From contig CM051511.1 of assembly GCA_028015205.1 (NCBI GenBank), positions 3,596,001 to 3,660,000 on the forward strand: a stretch of DNA of 64,000 nucleotides, written 5' to 3'. Below are positions 22,601 to 35,100 of the stretch, piece after piece. Numbering within the stretch: the stretch's first letter is position 1; the number at the start of each line of letters is the position of its first letter. The stretch is from Mytilisepta virgata. Its lineage: Eukaryota > Mollusca > Bivalvia > Mytilida > Mytilidae. The notes under the pieces are model-generated. The model made no database searches. It saw only the letters and a program-made list of their open reading frames with translations, and was not told the DNA's origin. A program made the position numbers and the translations under genes.

Positions 22601-25600
22601 TTAGTTTTTTTATTATGGGCCCAGTTTTCAAGTTGGTCCAAATCGGGGTCCAAAATTAAACTTTGTTTGATTTCATCGAAAATTGAACTATTGGGGTTCT
22701 TTGATATGCCGAATCTAACCGTGCATTTAGATTTTTAATTTTTGGTCCCGTTTTCAAATTGGTCTACATTAAGGTCCAAAGGGTCCAAAATTAAACTTAG
22801 TTTGATTTTAATAAAAATTGAATTCTTGGGGTTCTTTGATATGCTGAATCTAAACATGTACTTAGTTTTTTTATTATGGGCCCAGTTTTCAAGTTGGTCC
22901 AAATCGGGGTCCAAAATTAAACTTTGTTTGATTTCATCAAAAATTGAATTATTGAGGTTCTTTGATATGCCGAATCTAACCGTGCATTTAGATTCTTAAT
23001 TTTTGGTCCCGTTTTCAAATTGGTCTACATTAAGGTCCAAAGGGTCCAAAATTAAACTTAGTTTGATTTTAACAAAAATTGAATTCTTGGGGTTCTTTGA
23101 TATGCTGAATCTAAACATGTACTTTGTTTTTTTATTATGGGCCCAGTTTTCAAGTTGGTCCAAATCAAAATTTTTTTTTGGGGGGGGGGGGGGGCAATTC
23201 TCCACAGCATATTGTATTGCACAAGAAGCAAAAAATTGAATATAAATTCAAATCATATGACCAATACTAAGTTCTTTATTTCAGTTATTCTGTGTCAGAA
23301 ACCTATTATGTGTCAAATATTTGAAGAAATTTTCAATTGCACAGTATTGCGCAATAGCAAGAAATTGATATGTGTGCCCTGTTATCAAAACTTTATTATT
23401 AACAAATTCCATTGGAAATTTGCCAATAACCCTAATGAACTTCATTGTAAATTTGACAATATAAAATGTGCTGATGAAGCTTTTTTGTTTATCTTATCTA
23501 AACTGCTTTTAAATTATGTATATTTAAAATTTGCCATCCATGACTATGATGTCATTTTCTATTTTAATATGTTATGGTGTATTTAAATGGGCTGTTATGG
23601 TTGCAAAGTATAAAGAAATGGGGGGGGGGGGGGGGGGGGGGGGTTGAAAACAAAATTTAGGGATGGAGGGGGTAAATGAGAAATTGGGGAGGGGGTAATT
23701 TTTTTCTCATTTCATATTTCATAAATTAAAAAGAAAATTTCAAATTTTTTTTAGCAAAAAAAGGGGGGGGGTTACAATAAATTTTATTGTTTTTTGTTTT
23801 TTTTTTTGGGAGGGGGGGTCAATGTGCAACTTCATAGTGTATTGCACAAAAGCTAAAAAAGGGGTAAATTATTATTTTTTTTTGGGGGGGAGGGCAATTC
23901 TCCACAGCATATTGTATTGCACAAGAAGCAAAAAATTGAATATAAATTCAAATCATATGACCAATTCTAAGTTCTTTGATTTCAGTTATTCTGTGTCAGA
24001 AACCTATTATGTGTCAAATATTTGAAGAAATTTTCAATTACACAGTATTGCGCAATGGCAAGAAATTGATATGTGTGCCCAATTTTAAATTTTAAATTGG
24101 TCATTTCTGATTTATATATAAAAACAAATAATACTGATATGGTTTGAATAGGTAAATTAAAAATTTTTAAGTTCTTAGACAACATTCATTCTGTGTCAGA
24201 AACCTATGCTGTGTCAAATATTTATTCACAATCCAAATTCAGTATTGTATCAAGCTTGAATGTTGTGTTCATAATTGCCCCAACTATTCAGGGTTCGACA
24301 TCTGCAGTCGTATCTAGCTGCGCCCAGTGGAGCATTTTATTGTCTTATATCTCAAAAACTAAAGCATTTAGAGCAAAATTGACAAGGTAAAACTGTTCAT
24401 CAGGTAAAGATCCTTGGGAGGTCCTCTTTCAGAATTATGTCCGATGACCCGGACTGTCAACCAAGATGGCCGTCACAACCGAACTTATTTTAACATAGGG
24501 CCTTATAGGAAAATTCATTGAAAAATCTTCTCGTCTGAAACCACTCGACCAATGGGAACCAGAATTGGCAGCAATGGTCGTCCTTCGGAAATGAAAGCGA
24601 TTTCATGGACTGTGAACCAAGATGGCCACCAGAGCCAAATTAGTTTAACATAGAATCCTATGGGAAGTTCACTCAAAAATCTTCTCATCTGAAACCACTG
24701 AGCCAATTTGAACTAAAATTGGCAGCATTGGTCCTTAGATGGTCCTCCTTCAGAATTATGTGCAGTCACCCGGATTGTCTACCAAGATGGCTGCCACAGC
24801 GAAACTTAGTTTAATATAGGACCCTGTGGGAAAATTCATTTAAAATTCTTGTCTGAAACCAATTAGCCAGTTGGAACAAGACGTAGGAGTAATGGTCCTT
24901 AGATGGTTCTTTTATAGAAATGTGTTCATTGGCCTGGGCTGTCAACCAAGATGGCTGCCACATCTGAATTAGTTTAACATAGAACCCTATAGATTTGTTT
25001 GTTTGTTTGTTTAGGTGGGGTTTAACGCCGTTTTCAGCACACTTTGGCCATTTCGCGGCGGCCAGTTTTTATTGGTGGAGGAAGCCGGAGTACCCGGAGA
25101 GAACCACCGACCTTCGGTAGGAAATTGGCAATCCTTGTCAATTAAGATCGGAGTCGAACACACCCCGCCACAGGTGAGATTCGAACTCACAACCCCAGCG
25201 TTGACAGGCTAGTGATCAGTAGTAGGAACCCTATAGAAAAACCAGTCAAATTGACCGCAACACTTAAATTTTAAGTCCTGTTCAAGGTGAAAGTTCAGTC
25301 CAGGTGAGTGATACAGGCTCTTGAGAGCTCTAGTTTTGATGATTTTTTAGGTGTTCAATGTCACAATGCTAAGAATACATGTACAGAACATTCTGTATGA
25401 GAATAAGTGTAATACATGAAAGACCATTCATTTAGCATTCCAGATATAACAGGTTATATTGATATACAGTCGAACTTGGGTAACTCTAACTCCCATCAAT
25501 CTTCCCTTTAATTTCATAATAAAAAAGCCCCAGATTCACAAACACTGATTTCTGTATGGCACGGGCAATGTTCCGTAACAAACTTCAGTAACTTGAACTA

Positions 25601-28600
25601 CCGCTAACTCAGATTTTGACAGTCCCTTGGAGTTTGAGCCAATTTTTTACTGTATAGAGAAAAGGATTTTTTCTGAAATCACAAGGCTGAGTTTGGAGTA
25701 TAATTAGATTTACTCCTTTACAAAAATCATGAACATGATGAAGTAGAAGTTAGATTTTTTCAAATTGTATATCACAGAAAGGGAATTTGATATCATGGCA
25801 TACATACTCTTTATGTTCAGTAGGACATGTATAACGTTAATAGCAAATGACTAAAGAATATGTAGTTTTGACTGAATTTCTTCACAGTGAATATGAGAGC
25901 ACTGAGAGCTTATACAGTGGGCACATATTGAAAGCTGGACTACAACCTCTTTTTGTTACTCTTTAGTTCCATTTCAGGGTTGTTATCTTATGGACCTTTG
26001 GACCATGTCTGCTTTCTTTTCTATAATTTTATTACCAGGTATACTGATTCAAATTTTTCTTTAATATGTATGACACCACAGTAGGAAAAGTACAAACTTT
26101 CCATTTTCTAACCCTTTACATCTTAAAGTCTTCACTGTATACACACCAAAAAATTGTTTATTAATGGTGTTCGATTTGCTTATAAATAGATTAAAAGTTG
26201 TACATGTATTTTGTAGACCAAGTGATATAGAATACCCCCAGCCCCAACAAGCAGCTGATGATGCAAGTTCTGATACCAGTGAATGCAGTGATAAAGCATT
26301 ATTGGTTGAAAAGAGACAGGTATACAGTTTAACTTCAATGTTATACACTGTAATGTGAAAATATGCTTGCTAGACAGTGCATGTAATAGCTACATGTGTA
26401 ATTATGCTGTTGTGAGTAACAAAGAACTTTAACTGCTATAAAAGAAACTTTCATCATTATAAGTGAAATTTATGCCTAGTTTACATAGAATTCATAAGAA
26501 GACAAGTTAGAGAACTTTGAAATACATGTATATAACGTCAGGGTACCCAACTCGCCCAGTTCGGAGGGTGGTTTTCGACCATTGCGGAGAAACTGTTACA
26601 AAAACATTGTTGATTTTTATTTTTGAAAAAGGTAGGCTACACAAGTGTTTCCCACCCAAGTTTCAAAAATCGTCCTGACAATCAGATGAAAAATAAAACT
26701 AAAATTGTCCTGCTCTCTGTATTATTGTGGATAATTATAGGTGAAAATCTGCAGATATAAAGTTTAATTGCACAAATGACAAAAAAAAAGTTTCATTATT
26801 AATTTGGAGATAAAATTATGTAAGATAGTAAATATAATATCATTTGATTTTAGAAAGGAACAGGCGCAGTGGGTTCGTGGATAGCTAGATATCACAAGAT
26901 ATCTGACAACTTGTCTGACGCCAGTACCAAGGTTACATAATATCCCATCTTACACTGCATGGAGTGTACTGTAATATCTTTTCATTTTCTCTAAATATAG
27001 AAATTTCACTAACCACAAATAATCATGGGGATTAACCAACATGTTTTATTAGAATTAGTTAAATGTTTTCACTTACTCTGTAGGATAAGAAATAAATACC
27101 GTCTGGAAACCTCAGTTCATGTAATGGGTATTTGCAATTTTAAAAGTCTAAATGCTGGCATTGTTAGTTATTTTTTGTTGATTAATTAATATTGCTCAGT
27201 CATCCAAGAAAACATGAAAAATTTTCTATTATTCGAAAAAATTAATGATTGAAATATTTAAATATTGAATGAGAGGTTTCTAATGGAGTAATAAACTTGA
27301 AATTTGATAATATTAAAAAAGTAGAATAACTGGGGGAAACGAACATGTATTTAAAACAATTTGTAAAAAGATTATCTTTTCATATTCTGTACAACGCTGG
27401 TCTTGTTTAAGAAAAGTTCACAAAATGAGATATCTCCCATTTACATTGAAAATTCCATGGAAATATATTTTTGTTTCTTTTTGAATGACATTACAAAACA
27501 AAATAAGGTGATTTTAATTGATTCACTTGTGACTGTATGTGCTAAGACTGCTAGTTGCATCTGATAGTCATAAGACAATTTAGAATCAGGTATATAAATT
27601 GTAAATTTATTACATGAACCAAGGTTGTCAGAAAGTGGATATGAGGATTATTTCTTGTAGAATATATAGAAAAGGTAGTATTTAGAAACACAGTAGATTA
27701 AGAGTGTTGTATTTTATGACGTTTTCTGCACAGCACAATCCGTAATGTGCTGTAAATTTGGAAATAAATGGGATTATTTATTATTGTGAATCATCAATGT
27801 TTGACAATAGTGCAAATATTAATTGATTTGATTCCTATACATGTTGCAAGGGAAAGTTATAAGAAAAAATTGAAATGTAATACTTAATAATAACTTTGTT
27901 GCAGTTTTCACATTTATTTTTGAATTTACAGTAATGAATTCTTAAGTTAAAGCATTTAATTTTCTATGGCCACCCCTCATAACATCAAATATGTTCATCC
28001 AGGTAAATATGTATACCAGCTTATTCTCTATATTTATTTATAAAGTAAACTACCAGAAATACCGAATAGTATATGTGTACATATAAATCATTTTTGTCAA
28101 GCCTGCGACTTTAGTTGCAGAAAGCTCGACATAGGGATAGTGATCCGGCGTTAAATAACTTCTTAAAAGCTTTATATTTTAGAAGGCGGAAGACCTGGAT
28201 GTTTTATACTTTGTATATAGATGCCTTATGTTGCGAAGTTTCCGTCTGTCATATGTACATTGTCCTTGACCTCATTTTCATGGTTCAGTGACTACTTGAA
28301 AAAAAAGTTAAGATTTCTTGTAATGTTAATTTCTCTCTTATTATTAGTAATAGGATAACTATATTTGGTATGTAAGTACCTTTCAAGGTCCTCATCCCTG
28401 TCAGACTGTTTTCAATTGACCTCGACCCCATTTCAAGGATCAGTGAACAATGTTAAGTTTTGGTGGTCAAGTCCATATCTCAGATACTATAAGTAATAGG
28501 TCTAGTATATTTGGTGTATGGAAGGATTGTAAGGTGTACATGTCCAACTGGCAGGTGTCATCTGACCTTGACCTCATTTTCATGGTTCAGTGGTTATTGT

Positions 28601-29128
28601 TAAGTTTTTGTGTTTTGGCTTGTTTTTCGAATATTGTATGCAATAGGTCTACTGTATTTGGAAGGATTGTAAGGTGTACATGTCCAACTGGCAGGTGCCA
28701 TCTGACCTTGACCTCATTTTCATGGTTCAATGGTTATAGTTCAGTTTTTGTGTTTTGGCCTGTTTTTCGAATACTGTATGCAATAGGTCTACTATATTTG
28801 GTGTATGGAAGGATTGTAAGGTGTGCATGTCCAACTGACATGAGTCTTCTGACCTTGACCTCATTTTCATGGTTCAGTGGTTATAGTTAAGTTTTTGTGT
28901 TTTGCTCTGTTTTTCGAATACTGATAGCATTTACTTTCATTAGAAATACACGACAGGCGAGACATTTTTGTGTGTCCACTCTTGTTGAATTGAAGAAATA
29001 ATGTAATATCAAATTCATATCTTTTAGAAAATATAAGGTTTACTCTAGAGATGTGAATAACATTTTCATGTTCTTTATCCAACCATTACCGGTATATACA
29101 ATTAAGATTCATAGGCCATATTTATTTT

Positions 29129-29160
<32 letters not shown>

Positions 29161-32100
29161 TTAGGTCAACTATAATAGTTTTAAGTCTACAGTTATCATG
29201 GTAACTTTTCATTGACTGTTTTGGTGATATATTTTCATTTTCCCATCAACACACACACATATATATACACCCGTTGGCAAAATTGGTTTATTTTATTGTA
29301 CATGCATAATTATTACATAACTTCTTATTTTTTGTTAATGGTTGCAGATGTCTTCAGCTTTCTGTTATCTTTTTTTCGATATTGTCACAATCATATAGAA
29401 TTAACTCCCTTTATATTTATTGTACACATTTATAACAAACAGCTCTAACGTTCTAGTTCTTTTTTCTCAAAAAGTCTTACAATTAATGGTTATTGTGATG
29501 TAACATACAGTTGACTCTGGTTATCTCGAACACATTTAAGTCGAAATTTCTAGTAACTCGAATTATCTTTTTGGACAGCAGTAACTATACAGATTTACTC
29601 CTGACATCTCAAATTTTCGCTGAAGTCGAAATAGATTTTCAGGTTCTAATGGATTCGACATAACGAGAATTGACTATATATATGTAGAATATTAACATTG
29701 ACACACGACTACAACAAATAGAAGTTGTAAGACTTTTTGTGAAATAGCAGTTTTCTCCCCTTACATTCAAACAGACTAAGTGAGGTATACTATAATAGAA
29801 AACAGAGAAAATAAAAAAAAAAAATGCACACATCATCTTTTCATCATTATACTGCTATGTGTGTAGTCATAAAAGTTAAAAGTGTAGACGTTCAGCTTTA
29901 ATCTTGTTTCTGAAGGAAATAAATAACCAATGAAATGTCCCATTTTAATTCATGGGGGTCTTTCAATATCATTAAATATTAAACAGATATATAATAGATA
30001 TTAGATATATAATAATAAAATGTATTAATTTGAAAAAATTTTGAATATTCAATTTAAATTTCTTCAAATTTCTTATTCTTTATGCATGTCTTAGTGACAT
30101 TTACACATATCTCACTTCCTTAGTTGGTTCAAAAATGTAATGGATAAAATTATCACATTTTTGTTTTCAGACTGGTAATGAATTGAAATATTTTGACCAT
30201 CAACACATCAGATACATTTGGGACCAAGGAGCAAGAAACTTTCACAAGTTATTGTAAGATTACGTGTATAATATACTGTAAATTCGGAAATTATTGCGAT
30301 GTTTTTATTATTGCAAAAAATGCAACAGGGCTGTAATCGCAATAATTTAAACTCGCATTTTGGAATTTTTTATATGAATGAAGTGGGATTTTTCTCTATA
30401 TTGCAAAAATTAAAATCGCATTTTGGTCTAAAATGACAAAATCGCAATAATAAATACACGCAATGATATCTGAATTTACAGTAGTATGTTTGAAGATTTT
30501 CAGTTATAAATGTAGTCAAAGTTACCTAGTTAGAAAGCACTTCAGTTAACATTATTTTATTTTATTGTCCAACAGAAAAATGTGGTTATTAGTTTGGGAG
30601 AGTACAGTGAATGGCTGGTTGATTTGGCTCATAGGGGGGTGGGGTTGGGAGTGGGGAAGTCTGTTCCAAACAGTGATAAATGAAAAATCTTTCATTTTTT
30701 TTATGTTATGGGGTTCATTGAAACTTAGTTGAAGAACACAACAAAATTATAATTCTAATACAAGCTTAGCCTTGAGCTGTTTTCTGCTCTTTGGTCGGGT
30801 TGTTGTCTCTTTGACACATTTCCCGTTTCCCTTTCCTATTCTATTAAGAGGCCATAATGGTTAAGTTTGTTGTTATTTTTTCAGAGATCTGTCTACCAAT
30901 GTATCCTGTATCTCCATACAGGAAGATTTCCAAGGATTTACAACTAAGGAACAAGAACAAAAGTATGTAATAGTTATAATGATATAGAGTATTTACAATA
31001 CTCACGGGATCAGTATTCAACAGTTTACAGATTTCATAATGTATTTTGGGGCCTCGGTGGCCGAGTGGTCTAGATAGTTCGTCATGACTACTAATGATCA
31101 CTAGCCTGTCAACGCTGAGGTTGTGAGTTCGAATCTCACCTGTGGCGGGGTGTGTTCGACTCCGATCTTAATTGACATGGATTAGCCAAATGTGCAGAAA
31201 ATGGCGTAAAACCCCAACTAAATAAACAAACATAATGTATTTTTACTATAACATTTTAAAACCAAAAAACTCAGTTTCATTAGAGCAACAAAGTGGGATA
31301 ATTCATGCTTGGTTACATGTACGTCTTATTTACATTCGCTCAAAGTCAGATCGCTTGAACACCACTTTGAATCCAACCATTTTTAAAGTTCCATAAAAAG
31401 CTGATACAGGCATGTTTGTAACATTCACAGGTGTGATAAAAATAGATTAGCCTGACAGCTAAATGTTTACAGTAATAAAGATGTCATGATAACTGTTAAT
31501 TAGTGATAAACATGCTTAATTATTTATTAAACAATATTTCGTTGTAATGATCAGCTTTAGAAACTCGTATACATAATGGCACTGGGAAGTTTGTTTGCTT
31601 AAATTTTAGTACCTCAAAGTACTGATAACTCTAACAGATTTTTACTGTCCCCTTGGAGTTTGAACCATCAAACTTCTGTATTTTAATATACTTAATGTTT
31701 TATTTATGATTGTTTAATGGAAACGGTAACATTCTGATCAGTTTATTATTCAGTAATAATTTTTCATATGTAGCCCTCATGGGCAGAGCCTAATTTCATG
31801 TGGAGGACCATACATGTAAGTACCATAATTTTATAGTATGCTGCACCCATGAAAAATTCTCTGCTGAGCCATTTGTTAGAATAGAATGTTACGCTGATTT
31901 AAAATGATGAAAAAGCAGAAATTTTACATGAAGTACCTGTATAATAAAATATACGGCATGCTTCTAAAGTGTAGGCGAGAAATTATTTTGAAAGTAACAA
32001 ATTAGAATTATAATGAAATCAATTGATAGGGTCCTCAGAAATTTTGTTTTGATCCAAACTTTACGGTGTTATTTCAGGAGATTGGTGTATGGAGACAATG

Positions 32101-35100
32101 TGATTGATGTAGAAGTTAAATCCTATGGAAGACTGTTTATAGAAGAAGTAATAAACCTTTCATTTAATGAGGCCGAATAAAAAATATTTGAGTTTTGGGT
32201 TTAATTCTTATAAAAATTCGGATAAGTATATAATGCATGCATTTGTTTTTATTTTGCTGATTTTTTTTTTCACCTTTTTCCCATGGGAGTAATCTTTGGT
32301 TTTTAATAGTGCTTGTACAATAATGCGAATTAAAAACTTGGGATTGATAGGAACTCCTAAACACACATACATTTTTATTTGGCTAAATGTTATCATTTAG
32401 GTCAAATGAAAAAATTCCCAGGTTCTCTTCCCTGAACAAAAAATCATTTATCAGGTCGTCAGTTTCTTTTGACTCTGCTGTCATCATTAAAACAAAATAC
32501 TTTGTTAAAATGTGTATTGTGAAACATATTTTCTCCTATTCTTGACGTGTTTAATCGGTGGGATAAAATACATAATATTTTTAACCACTTCCTGGTGATT
32601 AAATTTCTACGTGGGAATTACCACTGTTTTTTTCTACAGTTATTGGAACTAGAGAAGTCCCGAAAGGACGTCTATTTAAACAAACTACATAGCAACGACA
32701 TTTTCTTGAGGTTTTTGTAAAAAATCATAGGACAAACAGATTCTCCTTCAATATACTCGTGAGTTATGGAATTTCTCCACCCTCGATAGTTAAATTTTAG
32801 ATTTTGACATGCTCGCAGATGCTATCGTGTTGAAAATCAAAACTTTAACTATCTCGGGTGGAGAAATTCCATAACTCACTGGTACTTGAAGGAGAATCTA
32901 TATTTATTTCACGAATAACCAAAATAAACTATTTGACTTTATAGAAATATGACAGGTCTGTTTTTTTGTCTGTTTCAGGTGATAAATCCATTCTACATAT
33001 TCCAGATCTGTAGTATAATACTATGGAGTTGTGACGAGTATTATATATACGCTTCTTGTATAGCCTTTATTTCACTTGTATCTATAGGAATTTCATTGTA
33101 TGAAACTAAACGGGTAAGTAAACGAGAAGAATACTTGTATCCATCAAAATTTTTATTTTTGGTTGACACATTTGATTATCTTAATATTTTGAAGTTATAC
33201 ATTTACTGTAGTTGTTTCTCATGCAGGCCACATTGTCGGTTACATAATAGTAGATTGTGAAAAAAGGGTTAACTGATAACAGTGAGCTTGAAATTAAGGA
33301 TACTACAGATACACCAAAGTCCGCTTCATATTTGGATTTGTTTCTTGAAATAGACTGAGGGACATTTGAAGACAAAACTTTATGACAAACATGATGACTT
33401 CAACTTTCCTATTGTTAATTTTCTCTTCTTGAGTAGCAATATACCAGCATTGCCTGCATATGGCGTCTGTGTTTCTCAGCTTATCCGATTTTCAAGGGCA
33501 TGCGTGAGTTACCCTGACTTTCGACAAAGAGGATTACTGCTGTCACAAAAGCTTCTTAACCAGAGTTTTATAAGGGATAAGTTGATGTCATCACTTAGGA
33601 AATTTTACGGTTGTCATCACAAATTGATTGACCATTACAGTGTTCCAATATCTAAGATGATGTTGGACCTGTTCCCACTTTCCTAACCTTTCATGTTCCT
33701 CCACCGATTTGTGACTTCCCCCGGATTGACTTTGTTGAACTTCACGACGGTGCTGTATACAGAGCAGGAACTGCTTACCCTTCCAGAGCACCTGGGTACA
33801 CTGCTTGTTTTTATAGGAGTTCGTGTTGTTCATTGTTTTATAGTTTTCTGGGTTTATTTGTTGTGCTTGTGGTTGTTCATTTGTCTTCCTGGGTTTGTCT
33901 GTCCAATGGATTACATTTATTTTTATTGCTCCGTAGGTATATTTGTCCTTTTTATTATTTAAAGTTTAGTATACTTATCATGAAGAAATGAAATTTTGTT
34001 TGCAGAGATATTTACAAAAAATCACAAATTTTAGGATGTTTCTCTTGGAAAAAACTATGACGTCACAATGCGTATCTATTGGTGACGTCATTATCTCCCC
34101 TTCCTACTGTATCGTATTCCCTTAATATGCGTGTCAACATTTGATAATAAAAATTTAGAAATTTCAGATAAGACGTTTTAATAAATTTTAATTGTTTGGA
34201 AGTTTAAGGATAATTTTTGAATTTTGTTTTGTAGCAAAGTATAACGTTACATGACATGGTGGCCTTTACTTCATCGACAATCAGTGTATCTAGAGGAAAT
34301 TCAGGTATCTGTTGTTTCATTATAATTATGAATAGTGTTAAACTGGAAAATTGGTAAATAAAAAAAAGATGGATGTTATTTCAGGGTTACTGTTTGATTG
34401 AGATTTCATATCTCCTTTAATTTCTACCCTTTACATTGAAATATTTAAAACCATTATTTCCAAGCAAAAAAACTGATTGATGAAATAGAAATTATGTTTG
34501 TACTAGAAAAGTGACTTTACTTTTTGCTCTCACCAGTCATTACTGCACAGACACCATAAAAAATAAATACATTTAATACATCAGATTTATACCAGATGTT
34601 TCCATGAAACGATGTTCCTTCTATTGTAAGTGTGCTTAATTGTTTGTTCAGTTGGAAGTGTCAAAGTTTTAGATCTTTCAAAATGACAGTTTTAGCATTT
34701 TTGTGAAGTACCATTGAGATAGTAGAAATAATAAAATCCGTGAAAAATGATAATACCATGACATTTAAGTTTCCAGGCATAAAAAAATCGTATTTTGAAT
34801 AAAATTTTGTGCAGTGTTGAAAACCCCTACCATCAATGGGAAATCGTTTCTTGATCATTTACAGTGAAAAATTTAGATAGAATCTCATTGAAGTTTACCA
34901 AAAAAGTTTTAAAAAGTTGACAAAATCTTGCAGTATATGAAGATGTTCCAGTTAATCATCTAGTCCCAGGAGATGTAATCTCAATACCTCCTAATGGCTG
35001 CACCATGACATGTGACGCAGTACTTACAGCGGGGACATGTATTGTCAATGAGAGTATGCTAACAGGTACTTACATTGTAAAGGACTCTTACTGTCAGGAA

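Larger units (their letters stand above)
21587..25332 (+). mobile_element. family B tandem-core element, split by a family A element and a SINE
   Basis: The 5' hairpin AGCTCACCTGACC/GGGTCAAGTGAGCT is at 21587-21617. The core units (GAAACCA-TGGCCAA-TTGGAAC, CCAAGATGG, TTTAACATAG) resume after 24341. The 3' end has CCAGGTGAGT (25300-25309), the inverted partner of the 5' arm, then a small stem-loop. Family A (21823-24340) lies in its 5' part and a SINE (24993-25225) in its core. Confidence 0.8.

Noticed and set aside
22481..23239. Repeated 78-85 residue frames (also near 45513, 48181, 57008) that look like a small protein family
   Set aside because: They recur because the 261 bp unit of family A is a multiple of three; composition is simple and the frames follow the repeat, not a gene.
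28450..28890. 146-residue plus-strand frame
   Set aside because: It reads straight through three units of the family C tandem core; its internal protein repeat is the DNA repeat.
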